The translations under genes were made by a program, and so were the position numbers. Below the pieces are notes generated by a model that saw nothing but the letters and a program-made list of their open reading frames with translations, ran no database searches and was not told where the DNA came from. 64,000 nt of DNA from Aedes albopictus (taxonomy: Eukaryota; Arthropoda; Insecta; Diptera; Culicidae): assembly GCF_035046485.1 (NCBI RefSeq), contig NC_085136.1, forward strand, positions 320,940,175 through 321,004,174, in the 5' to 3' direction. Every line of letters starts with the position of its first letter. The stretch's first letter is position 1. Below are positions 35,122 through 46,384 of the stretch, one piece after another.

Positions 35122-35563
35122 TTTTTTTTTATTCTTAATCACTTAACCTAATTTACAGCTCTTTTGTCCACTCGGGTACTACGAGAGCGATTCCAATTGG
35201 ACGCTGCACTTCCACTTTGTACAGCGCCTAAATGTATTCTATTATATTCTACTGTATTGAACTGGTTGCCTTTGTGCTTCTTTCATTCTTCCTGTCCATG
35301 GTAGAATGATGAGCACGATGATGCTGCTGATGTGTGGCTGCTGTTCCTTTTCCAGTCCGATTGGGGGTCCATTATGAGTTGCGGTTCGCCGATATCCAAA
35401 TTCCGGGTCCGTTAGAGCTATATGCTCCGAAGAGGGTCAGGTGCCAGCTGCTCTCGGGGGGAAGAGCAGTTGACGAAAAATTGCAAGTGCCGGGGCTGGG
35501 TTCGAACCCATGACCATCCGCTTATGAAGCGAACGTGTGGACCACTACGCCACGGACCCCGAC
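35122..35563 (-). mobile_element. tRNA-derived SINE, about 440 bp, non-Feilai
   Basis: On the minus strand it begins with a tRNA-like head (GTCCGTGGCGTAGTGGTCCA, then GCTTCATAAGCGGATGG, then GGGTTCGAACCCAGCCCCG) carrying good A and B boxes and an anticodon loop that would read CAT. It ends in an A-rich tail. A perfect 13-bp target duplication, ACACTAAGGTTTT, flanks it (35109-35121 and 35564-35576). The body, including CAGCATCATCGTGCTCATCA, differs from Feilai. I do not know a family name for it. Confidence 0.85.
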
Positions 35564-35919
35564 ACACTAAGGTTTTAAGGTTGGAGTATCATTTCTTTTG
35601 AATGAAACAATGCCTACTATTTAGCGTTTTCTGATCAGGTTTTTGCTGCACTTTTGGTCATGCTGCTTTTTAGTTGAAGCATTTTCCATCATTGTGCAGA
35701 AAATAAAAACGATTTTTTGCCCAAAATCTTAAAACCGAACATGCTACTGCATTTCCTTCTCTATTCGATGCACAGTTAATACCATTTCACTTGAATAATA
35801 AGAGAAGAAGAATTCCAGTTTTGAATTAGGAAATTTATTTCGATTGGTACTTCGCCGATAGTTCAACATTAAAAACAAATCGATGTCCGAAAGCATGTAA
35901 CTTGCATGTAACATTTGGC

Positions 35920-36350
35920 TATCGTTAAACAGGGTATCTATGTTAATGCAGGTAACGTTGATTGTGCTGTCAATCAGTTAAACAAAAGGCATACGTAGAT
36001 CAAAATAATACAAATGAAGAGCCATCTCAGAGGTATTTTGATGCAAATCAAGTTTATATAGAACTTTTTGGACAAACAATAAAAATTGTTGATTTTTTTG
36101 TCATTCATCAACACCTTTAAACAATCTGCTCTAGAACTGCTTTTTGCTTATTTTTTTTTTTCAAAGAATGCCCGCTTATTCTCGGTTGATCAAGCACAGT
36201 CAAATCCAACCAAATACGTCCCTGAATCTCTTAGCGAAGCGTGTTTTTACGAATTGGAAACAATTTTGTGAATTGGGACAGAAACCCCCATACACCGAAA
36301 AAACGCCTAAAAGTATGCAATGCCCTTGGATTTTCATCTAGTTTAAACTA
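35920..36350 (+). repeat. Dispersed repeat shared with 17890-18335, with an inverted partner at 36678-36760
   Basis: The 3' portion (GAAACCCCCATACACCGA, CGCCTAAAAGTATGCAATGC) occurs again inverted at 36678-36760 (GGGCATTGCATACTTTTAGG, CGTTTATCGGTGTATGGGGG), so the whole 35.9-36.8 kb stretch may be a foldback element. Confidence 0.6.
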
Positions 36351-37042
36351 TTTTGTTCAAAATTTGTTACAACAATCCAATCAATGTACAGTACAAGTAC
36401 AAATTTGTGATTTTTTTATGCATTTAACGAAAAGTTGCAGTTAGTTGATCAGTTTTATGAATGAGAAAATTTTGCCTGTCCAGATAACTTAATTTTTCCC
36501 TGTATACTAATGTACGTTAGCGGAGTACTTAGTAAAACTCCGTGAATTTAGCTATCAAGAATCATTATCTGAGAAATAATATAATGTATACAGTTCATGA
36601 ACATTTGATCATGTTTCGCATGTAAGTTCTCATTGATTGGATTGTTGTTACACATTTTGAACACAACAGTTTAAATTAGATCAAAATCCAAGGGCATTGC
36701 ATACTTTTAGGCGTTTATCGGTGTATGGGGGTTTCTGTCCCAATTTACAAAATTGTTGATCATGTTCAAATTAGGGAAAGATTGGACTATTTTACATGAA
36801 GCTTTAATGGCTTAATGGGCTTTGAAAAACGTTTGACTTAACCTAAAACTGTTTGTAGAATAAACAGTTATAGAGATTTAATTTAATTTAAATTCATAAA
36901 TTTTAAGTAAATTGGTGTATTTTTCATATACATACCCAAGAAACCACGGAGCTGAAGTCGTATTGCGTGCAGATATACGGTATATGTAAAGCAATCACTA
37001 CTTTACATGAACACCTAAAGTTTATTTAAAGTGTAAAAAGGC

Positions 37043-37406
37043 AATAGGAAGCAATCAGTGAAGTACTAGATTGAAAGTAGTGAGCTGGATTTTTGTATGG
37101 TGAGATGCTAAATTCTCCGTTTCTGCAATGAAATGGTGCAACCAGCGTGGGTATTATCATTTCTTGCCTAATTTGATGCTGTTTGAGTAAAACCTTGGGT
37201 TATTGTGTTGTTGAAGAGGCAAGAAATGGAAAATATAACAACACAGTGATCAAAAATTTCGCTCAAGCATCATCAAATTAGGCAACAAATCATAATACCT
37301 ACGCAGTTTGCACCATTTCATTGTAGAAACGGAGAATTTATCATCTCGCCATAAAAAAATCCAGCTCACTACTTTCAATGTAGTACTACACTGATTGCTT
37401 CCTATT
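37043..37406. mobile_element. Palindromic MITE, family P, copy 2
   Basis: Perfect 18-bp termini AATAGGAAGCAATCAGTG and complement, with long near-complementary arms sharing TTTCTGCAATGAAATGGTGC and the GATGCTGTTTGAG region with copies 1 and 3. This is the most divergent copy. Confidence 0.85.
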
Positions 37407-38028
37407 ATGCAAAATTTATATGGTCTATAATTACCGTCTTGCATTTGGAAACGATGTTGAAGTTTTTGCTAATTTTGTGTTATATTTGAAAAATAATCTA
37501 ATCGCTATAATTTTATTTCCGTGTAATCAATTTTAAGTTAAGTTAGACGTCTTTCAAAGCTCATTATATAAGTCATAAACGCTAAAAATTTCATTGCATT
37601 TGGTTAATTGAATCCGGAGATATAACAGTTTAAAATTTTCTATCCGCTAATTATGCCTTTTACTAGAATCTTTTAAACTTCATGTGAAATAGCCCTATCT
37701 TTTTGAGATGTAGACCATTGATAGGCAACTAGTTGATCAACTCACAGTGAATATTCCAGAATGTTTGATGCACTTAACGAAAAGTTACAGTTAGATGCCC
37801 GTTTTTTCAAAAGTACACCCATAACAAGAAATCCTACCAAGAATTGAGAATGATGTTTCTACCAGTTTCTATATTAAAACAATACAAAAAATGTGTGAAA
37901 TCATCATAGGCTCGCTGTATTAAGAAGCGCTATACGGTTTTTGTACCACTACACACAAACACTTTTTTTTTTCAAGCAGAGACAAACCAGGTTGCGTCTA
38001 GAAATAACTTTCGCTTTGCTTTACCCCA
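37407..38028. other. Unassigned spacer
   Basis: No gene recognised. Confidence 0.4.
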
Positions 38029-38190
38029 CGTCTCCACTTGACATAAATGTCTTGCCATTTTGCTGCGAGAAAAAGTAAACGCTCCAAAAATGTTCAACAC
38101 CGCTGCTCTCCTTGCAAACAGCGAGAGAACATTTCTGTCATGAGATATCTCTCCGAAAAAAAGGCAAGACATTTCTGTCTAGTGGAGACG
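38029..38190. mobile_element. Small foldback element
   Basis: CGTCTCCACTTGACATAAATGTCTTGCC (38029-38056) pairs with the complement ending at 38190, with three or so mismatches over 28 bases. The loop of about 105 bases includes CTGCTCTCCTTGCAAACAGC. Confidence 0.6.
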
Positions 38191-38234
38191 TCGGATCAGG
38201 AACGACCCGCTGATCTTCATGTGCTATTGTCTGC

Positions 38235-39826
38235 TGGTATTTTTCTTGTAGGGTTACACCTAGAAATTCTTTCGGAAATTCCTCTAGAGATTTCTGCAGG
38301 AGACCCTTCGCAGATTCTTTCAGCGATTCCTGTAGGAATTCCTCTATGGATGCCTTCAGATTTTTTTTTTGAGAAATTCTTTCAGTAATTATTGGTGGAA
38401 TCCCTCCAGAGATTCTTTCAGGTATTCGGGTGGGTTGGGGGATTGATACCATCCAGAAATGCTCCAGAGATTCCCTCGGACATTTCTTCCAAAATTCCTC
38501 CACGAGTTATTCTTCTATAAGTTCCTCGAGGGATTTCTCCAAAAGTTTCTCCAGGTATTCATGCAAAGACTGCTTCATAAATTCATTTTTGGATTTATTC
38601 AGACCTTTCATTTGTTCAAGAAATATTTCTAGGCGTACCTACAGAGGATTCTTCAGTTCTTCCAGGATTTTTTTAGAGTTCCTTCAAAACATTCTTTTCC
38701 TTCAGAAATTTTCATAGTGATTCCTTAAAGAATTCCACCAGGGCTTTTGTTTTCAAAAATTTTCACTCATCTAGTGAAGCATTTCTCCTGAGGTGTCTCC
38801 ACAAGTTCTTTAATTAGTTCAGAAATTTATACAGGGATTCCTTCGGAAATAAAATAAAAGTGTCCTTTTTGGAGGGAACTCCTCCAGAAATTCCTTAAGA
38901 AATATCTTCAGAAATTTCTTCATAAACTCCACCAACTGTGTTTATTTTGGGATTTTTTTTTTCAGAATTGTTCCATAAGTTTCTCATGTTTTTTTTAGGA
39001 ATTCCTTCGAAGATATCTCAGAGAATTCCTTTAGGTATTCCCCCAACGATTATTTCAGGGATTTTTGTCCTTTCGTATTTCATATTCATATTTCATATTT
39101 CTGATGGAATCGCAGGAACAATTTCAAAAAGAATCATTGCATGGATTTCTACAAGAATACCTGAAGGAACTTCTCAATTGCTGGAGGAACATTTGGGGAA
39201 ATTTCTGCAGCATTTTTAAAGGTTTTCTAGGAGAATTTTACGAAGAAAAATCCAATGAACAACTTTTGCTTATAATCCTAAAGAAATCCTTAAAAACTGA
39301 AAGAGTCCCTGGAGATATTTCCGTAGAAATTCCTGAAGAAGTTTTATAAGGAATACATGGAGGAATTACTAAGAGAATGCATCTCCAGTCTAATTCTTGT
39401 AAAAATCCCTGAAGGTATTTTTGAAGGAATTCGAGGAAAACTCCTGAAGAAATCTCAGGAGAAATATCTGAAGAAATTTCTAAAGGAATATCAAGGGAAA
39501 CTTCCTGGAAAAGGCTTGGTGGAACTCCAAGAAGAATTTATTGTGAAACTCTAGAAGAGTTCTTGGAGAAATCCTTCAATAGAGTACCAGGAGGAAATTT
39601 TCAATTGAATTTGTGTAGAAATGGCTAGTAAATATTTCTGGAAATTTTCTGAATCCGTGGAAAAAAAAACTAGAGGTATCCTTGAAGGAAAAGCTGGAGG
39701 AATTTCTGAGGAAATATACAGAACATATACTGGAACACAAGAATCCCTGTATGAATTTCTGCAGGAATCCCTGGATCAGTTCTCGCTAGAATCACTGGAG
39801 TTAATAATGCAAGAATCTTTGCGGGA
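38235..39826. repeat. Degenerate 12-mer repeat block
   Basis: Imperfect AGGAATTCCTCCAGAAATTCC-like units, switching near 39.1 kb to the complementary GGAATTTCTGAAGGAATCC theme. Open frames of up to about 95-120 codons are repeat readings. Confidence 0.7.
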
Positions 39827-40188
39827 ATAGGACAGATCGGTGAAGTACTAGATTTGTAGTAATGAGCTGAATTTTAGTATGGTGAGAAGCTCAATTCTCC
39901 GTTTCTGCAATGAAATGGTTAAAAAAGCGTGGGTATTATGATTCCTTGCCTAATTTGATGCTGTTTGAGCAAAACTTTAAACAACAGTGTTGTTCTTTTC
40001 TCCATTTCTTGCAATATAAACAACATAGTTATCCAAAGTTTTGCTCAAACAGCATCAAATTAGGCAAGGAATCATAATACCCACGCTTTTTGCACCATTT
40101 CTTTGCAGAAACGGAGAATTGACCTTCTCACCATACAAAAATTCAGCTCATTACTTCAAATCTAGTACTACACCGAACGTGCCCCATT
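39827..40188. mobile_element. Palindromic MITE, family P, copy 3
   Basis: Ends AATAGGACAGATCGGTGAAG and CTACACCGAACGTGCCCCATT are copy 1's ends in swapped order, so it is inverted relative to copy 1. The arms are near-identical to copy 1. Confidence 0.88.
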
Positions 40189-40756
40189 CTTGTTTGATTT
40201 TCTGGATGAACCCCTGAAGTAATTTCTGGAGACTTTACTGCGGATGTTTCCAATGGCATCCTTGGGGAAATTCCCGAGGAAATCTCTGGAGGAGTTCGTG
40301 AAGAAATCCTGTATGAGTTCCGGTAGGAATCACCAGAATATTTTCTGTAAATCTCAATAATAAAGAAATTTAAAACTTATGGATTACCTGCACAAACTTC
40401 TGATTTCATCAGAGGGATTTTCCAAAGGACACTCTAGAAGACATACTGAAGTAATCCCAGGCGAAGTTTCAGAAGGAATCCATGGAAAATTTCCTATACG
40501 AATTCTTGGATAAATTTCTGAAGAAATTTTTAAGGGCATATTTGAAGGAAGCCCTGGAAAAAATTCTTAAAGATTCCTCTCAGCTGGAAGAATTTCTGGA
40601 AGGATCCATTGATTTTTTATGGATGAATCCTGGAGTAATTTCTGAAGATATCCATAGCGCAATTTTGGAAGGAATCCATAGAAGGTTTTCTAAAAGAATC
40701 TCTGGAGAGATTTCTGAAGGAATCCCTGCAAGAATTTCTAAAGGAAGCTTTGGCGG
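40189..40756. repeat. Degenerate 12-mer repeat block, continuation
   Basis: TTTCTGAAGGAATCCCTGGA-like units continue on the right of the family P element. Confidence 0.65.
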
Positions 40757-42044
40757 CTGGCCCGGATTTAAGGGGGGGCAAAGGGGGCAGGTGCCCCGGG
40801 CCCCCCGATTGAGGGGGCCCCCCAATAATCTCAAAGCACTATATATATTTGGTTCCACGAAACCATATAAAATGCACTTATCCTAGACTAGTTGTAATTG
40901 GGTTCCTTAAGGTATCCAGATTATTTCATAATCCAAATTAGGACTTGAGAACAAATCAAAATCCTAAATTTCATAACTTGTGGTACACTGGAACTATTTT
41001 TAGAATGGATTGACAGTTTTTTTATGATTTTTTCTTCAGTATGAGCTACCATTAAACATTGTAAAATAAATATTATAAATATTATAAAACCATTAAACAT
41101 GTAAAATAATTTGGCCATTTCATCGAAAATTAACAAAAAAATAAACAATAGGGGGATTCACTTAACAGCGTAAACTGATTAAACTGATTAAACGTCGCGA
41201 TCACCAAGGCAATCTTTGATTATTTCATTCGCAAAATCATGAAACATTTCAAATAAGCAGAAAATCATGGCTTACGCAGCAATTTAATCTGTTTAGTGAG
41301 TACCCCTAATAGAATTGTTCAGTATTGAAGTGAATTTCCCAGAATGACTATTTTGAGGAATTCGTTTTAACACTTGATTGCAGCAAATTCATCTCTAAAA
41401 AGATATACAGTATTCAACAATTAGAAAAAAAAATGTTTCTTGCTAGTTTTAGTGTGCGCGAATTTCTCTAAAGCCTCTTTAAACTTTGTATTTGGTTCAA
41501 TAGAACCTAATATTCTGAAAACAATTGAGCCCATCTTCATCATGTTCGTCAAGGACAGATGTTATCATGGGAAAGGTATGATAATAATTACTGGAGATGT
41601 TAGGGAAATTCGGATCAATTTTGCGAACCTAGTTTCCAAAAACATCTCGGAGCAACGGTTATGCATATCTATATTTTGGGGTTCACCGACGTTTTAGAAC
41701 ATTTTTTGCTACATTTGCCTACTAAAGCCCTAACCCAGAGATAAACTTTTTATGGAACATCGAAAGTATGCAAAATTTGGCCTGAATGTTTCAAAGAACA
41801 ATGCTACATCACAAAAGCATTTGAAAAGAAATGAAAAAAAAAAATATTTGAATGAACAAAACAAATGCGTAACAGTAGCAGTTTCTTCCGAAATAACAAA
41901 AAACAGTTCAAATTTAAAAAAAAGTACGAATTACACAGCATTGACATAAAAGTTAATGTGTGGTTTATATCTTTATAATATTGCTTTTGGAGGCCCACTC
42001 TATAGGGTTTGCCCCGGCCCCCCCGAAGCCTAAATCCGGCACTA
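40757..42044. mobile_element. 1.29-kb hAT-like non-autonomous element with perfect 8-bp duplication
   Basis: The termini are CTGGCCCGGATTTA and TAAATCCGGCACTA, which pair with a few changes, followed on both sides by G- or C-rich subterminal runs (GGGGGGGCAAAGGGGGCAGG; GCCCCGGCCCCCCC). TTTGGCGG flanks both ends (40749-40756, 42045-42052). The 8-bp duplication supports the hAT superfamily. The interior is AT-rich. Its open frames, at 41440-41697 and 41752-41949, show no transposase motif. Confidence 0.85.
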
Positions 42045-42059
42045 TTTGGCGGAACTTCA

Positions 42060-42384
42060 TTATGAATCTCGGAAAAAAAAAAATAAAGGGAGCTCAGAAG
42101 GATGGTCTAAAGAAATTCTTCGTGAAATTTCTGGAGGAATTCTGAACTTTATAATTTCTGGAAGAAATTGCTTGAAATATGTTTGAAGTAATCCGTGCAC
42201 GATTGTCCGAAAGAATCTCAGGAGAGATTTTTGAAAGAATCCATGGAGCAATGTTTTCAGAAGCCCTTGGAGCTCTGGAGGAATTTCTGTAGCAGTCCAC
42301 GGATGATTTTTCAAAAGAATCCCTGGAGAACATTCTAAAGGAATCCGTGCAAGATTTTTTTAAAAGAAATCATTGGATGATTTT
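42060..42384. repeat. Degenerate 12-mer repeat block, continuation
   Basis: Units such as GAAATTTCTGGAGGAATTCT continue between the hAT-like and piggyBac-like elements. Confidence 0.65.
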
Positions 42385-42388
42385 TTAA

Positions 42389-43003
42389 CCCTCTAATACC
42401 CAATCCCGCCTTTAGACGGGGTATAGTTTGAGCATTTTTGTAATTTTTGTTTCGTGGAAAATCAATTTTTTTATATTTTTGGCTGATATTTAAGACTGTT
42501 CTTTATATCTCAAAATGGTTTTTGGTGTATTTTAAAGCGTATTTACATTTTTTTTAAATCATTGAAAAATTAATGTTTTAGTCACCTTTTAGAAGTCATT
42601 GTTTATTTTGTATTGAATCGCTACAATTAACATATTTTAAATTTTTCCCGAATCATTCTATCTTTGTTTAATAGTTTAAGGGGATCGAATACACTCTAAA
42701 ATTATTTTCCTTAAAATTACACGGAAAAAAAATTTTCTGTGAAAAAAATTTAAAATAATAATATTTCAACAATAATCATAAAATCTCAAAATGTTTTCAT
42801 CTCAAAAAATTCGTTCCCCCAATTGGCTTCCAGGAAAAATATAAAAGTGTGGGGATGTTCGAAAATAAAAATTAGAAAAATCAAAAACTGAAATTCACGA
42901 AATCGAGAATTAAAAAGAATCATCTTCCAAAACATGTTTAAATCGATTTTAGATGACGAAAAATGATATTAAGATCAAAATCAAAAATTTGGGTATTAGA
43001 GAG
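42389..43003. mobile_element. piggyBac-like MITE with TTAA duplication
   Basis: Starts CCCTCTAATACCCAA and ends TTGGGTATTAGAGAG, and TTAA stands at both borders (42385-42388 and 43004-43007). CCYT-type ends at TTAA are the piggyBac signature. The interior is AT-rich and non-coding. Confidence 0.85.
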
Positions 43004-43009
43004 TTAAAG

Positions 43010-43560
43010 CAATCCATTGAATAATTTTGTATGGAATCCATAGAAGGATTTATAGAAGAGTTCTTTTTTTTAGTTTTTAATTTCTGGATAAATCTTTAGG
43101 GAATTTCAGAGACATTTTTGAATGAATCTATGGAATTACTTGAAGAATCCCTGAAAGAATTCCTAAAGGAATTCTCAGAGAAATGATTTCATGGAAGACT
43201 TTCTAAAGGAATCACTGGAGGAATTTTTGAAGAAATCGGTGAATGGTTTTCTAAATGAATCCTTCGAGAAATTTCTGGAGAAAGCTCTCGATGAATTTCT
43301 GAAGGAACTCTGATGAAGTTCAAGGAGGAATTTTTGAAACAATCCTGCAAGATTTTCTAAAATAAACCGTTAAGATTTTTTTGCAGTTTCTAATTGAAAT
43401 TCCATATGATTGCTTAATAGATTTCTTGGAAGAATTATTAAAGTAATCCCTTGAGGAATCCCTAAAGACATTTTCGAAGGAATCCCTGAAGGATTTTTTA
43501 TAGAAATATCTAGAAGAATTTCTGAAGACATCGGAGGACGAATTTTTGAAATAACCCCAG
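43010..43560. repeat. Degenerate 12-mer repeat block, end
   Basis: GAATCCCTGAAAGAATTCC-like units, fading near 43560. Confidence 0.65.
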
Positions 43561-44140
43561 AGAGTAGTTTTATTATCACAGAGGTTTTTTTTTGCAAATA
43601 TGAGGGCGCAAAAATAATCAATAATCAAATACCCGGTTTTCTTATATTCAGGAGAAGCAATTTCCAATATCATAAAGGATATTTTTTAACGTTTGGAGGC
43701 ACAAAATTTGTTATATTCACAGACGCAGAATAGTTCGAAAGATCATTTTATTAAATTCAAGAAGGCGGAATACAATTTTCTTCACACTGGAAAAAAGATT
43801 TTACTCACATTATGGGAAGCAAAATATTTTGAAAAATGACACAGATTACTTTTTCTAAATTTATGAGGGCGCTCAAGCGCTTCGAGAAAATTTCATGAAA
43901 ATTCTTACATACAGAGCTCTTCCAAAATCACAAAGGATTTTTTATTCTTTCTTGGGGGCAAAAAAAATATCAAAAAGGAAATTTTTCCATGTGGACGCAG
44001 AAATATAAATCAAATAGGCGACTTTCTTGCAGCAAAAAGAAGGAAAGAAAATTCTTTAAAAAAATTTTGGCGGTTTTTTAACATTAAATAAGAAGTACCT
44101 AGGTAAGAGGTTTATAAAGGAACAAAAATTGATATTACAA
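43561..44140. other. AT-rich spacer with a loose repeat theme
   Basis: Phrases like GAGGGCGCAAAA and TTATATTCA recur irregularly (about 43600, 43700, 43760, 43870), hinting at a decayed tandem repeat. No gene. Confidence 0.4.
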
Positions 44141-44145
44141 AACTG

Positions 44146-44540
44146 ACGTCGTATTGGAATGGTCGGAGGACACCGGATTTTGTTTCTTTCAAGGTGATTT
44201 TTGATGGAAAATACAAAGCTCGTGCATTGGATCCCTCTTCGTGGCCGATTAATGTCAGATTCAGAGAATTCGTCAGTAGATGTAACAACACTTGGAGACC
44301 GTGAAGAGTTGATTTGTTTGACTGTTTGTTCGATCAGATATTTTTTAGGATTTTTGTGATGAATGATGTTCAGTGTTTGTTGAGATGAATTTTATATTTC
44401 GTTTAGTACTAAGTCTATTGTTGTGTTAGGTGAAAATGCTGCGAGTGAATAATTGTTGTTTTTATAATTTTAAGATATTCAATAAGACTCACTAAAGTCA
44501 GTTGAATTAACGAATAAAATAAATAAATAAATAAATAATA
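44146..44540 (+). pseudogene. 3' end of a LINE ORF1-like coding sequence with (TAAA)n tail
   Basis: From about 44151 one plus-strand frame stays open to a TGA at 44301. It reads SYWNGRRTPDFVSFKV, then ALDPSSWPINVRFREFV and finally NTWRP. This ending, with FVSFKV, a conserved ALDPxxWP and a basic ..RxREF, is familiar as the C-terminus of ORF1 (gag-like, nucleic-acid-binding) proteins of insect non-LTR elements. About 210 bases of 3' sequence and an (AAAT)n run (about 44510-44540) follow, with no reverse transcriptase ORF between. It is either an internally deleted LINE or a 5'-truncated copy of an ORF1-only, half-LINE-type element. Assignment is from memory of the family. Confidence 0.55.
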
Positions 44541-44842
44541 GTGCACCAGAAATTCGGACGCACAAATTTCAAGATGCAAACTTCAGGCAACAGTGCATTT
44601 CATTATTCTGTTCTTGCTCACATGCAATAAGCTTAAAATAAGAAGATCAGATGCGCTGGTTTTGTTTACGACGAGATTTGTGCGCTCAAAATCGTGAGTA
44701 GGTGCCAAAGTTGGCCATTGTGGCGGTCATTTTGGGATTCTTACAAGTCTGTCCTTAAGTAACTTAAGTTACTAAACCCCCGTGTGTTCATATAGGAAAG
44801 TGTTGGTGTCTGCGCCGATTTGACCGAAGCGATGACTTCTGC
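44541..44842. other. Spacer before the second satellite array
   Basis: Short unique-looking stretch, no feature recognised. Confidence 0.4.
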
Positions 44843-46384
44843 AGGAATCCCTGGTTCTGATTTGGTCTTTTTAGGGGTCATTGAAAAATACGTATTATTT
44901 TTTCCTACTACCGATGGGTATAGGACATGGCCATATATAGACAATATTTGGCTATTTCTCAACTAGGCAGGCACAACTTAATAAAGTAAATGCATTGGAC
45001 TCTTCTCAGACGTGTATTTGATTATTCTGAGTTGGTCTCGTTAGGGGTCATTGCAAAATACGTAACATTTTTTCCTGCTAATGATGGATATGGGACATGG
45101 CTATATATAGGCAATATTTGGTTATTTCTCATCTCGGCAGGCACAACTTAATAAAGTAAATGCATTGGACTCTTCTCAGAAGTGTATTTGATGATTCTGA
45201 GTTGGTCTCGTTAGGGGTCATTGCAAAATACGTAACTTTTTTTTCCTGCTAATGATGGGTATGGGACATGGCTATATATAGGCAATATTTGGCTATTTCT
45301 CATCTCGGCAGGCACAACTTAATAAAGTAAATGCATTGGACTTTTCTCAGAAGTGTATTTGATGATTCTGAGTTGGTCTCGTTAGGGGTCATTGCAAAAT
45401 ACGTAACTTTTTTTTCCTACTATTGATGAGTATGGGATATGGCCATATATAGGCAATATTTGGCTATTTCTCATCTCGGCAGGCACAACTTAATAAAGTA
45501 AATGCATTGGACTCTTCTCAGACGTGTATTTGATGATTCTGAGTTGGTCTCGTTAGGGGTCATTGCAAAATACGTAACTTTTTTTCCTGCTAATGATGGG
45601 TATGGGACATGGCTATATATAGGCAATATTTGGCTATTTCTCATCTCGGCAGGCACAACTTAATAAAGTAAATGCATTGGACTCTTCTCAGACGTGTATT
45701 TGATTATTCTGAGTTGGTCTTGTTAGGGGTCATTGAAAAATACGTATTATTTTTTCCTACTACCGATGGGTATAGGACATGGTCATATATAGACAATATT
45801 TGGCTATTTCTCAACTAGGCAGGCACAACTTAATAAAGTAAATGCATTGGACTCTTCTCAGACGTGTATTTGATTATTCTGAGTTGGTCTCGTTAGGGGT
45901 CATTGTAAAATACGTAACTTTTTTTCCTGCTATTGATGGGTATGGCACATGGCCATATATAGGCAATATTTGGCTATTTCTCATCTCGGCAGGCACAACT
46001 TAATAAAGTAAATGCATTGGACTCTTCTCAGAAGTGTATTTGATGATTCTGAGTTGGTCTCGTTAGGGGCCATTGCAAAATACGTAACTTTTTTTCCTGC
46101 TAATGATGGGTATGGGACATGGCCATATATAGGCAATATTTGGTTATTTCTCATCTCGGCAGGCACAACTTAATAAAGTAAATGCATTGGACTCTTCTCA
46201 GAAGTGTATTTGATGATTCTGAGTTGGTCTCGTTAGGGGTCATTGCAAAATACGTAACTTTTTTTCCTGCTAATGATGGGTATGGGACATGGCCATATAT
46301 AGGCAATATTTGGTTATTTCTCATCTCGGCAGGCACAACTTAATAAAGTAAATGCATTGGACTTTTCTCAGACGTGTATTTGAT

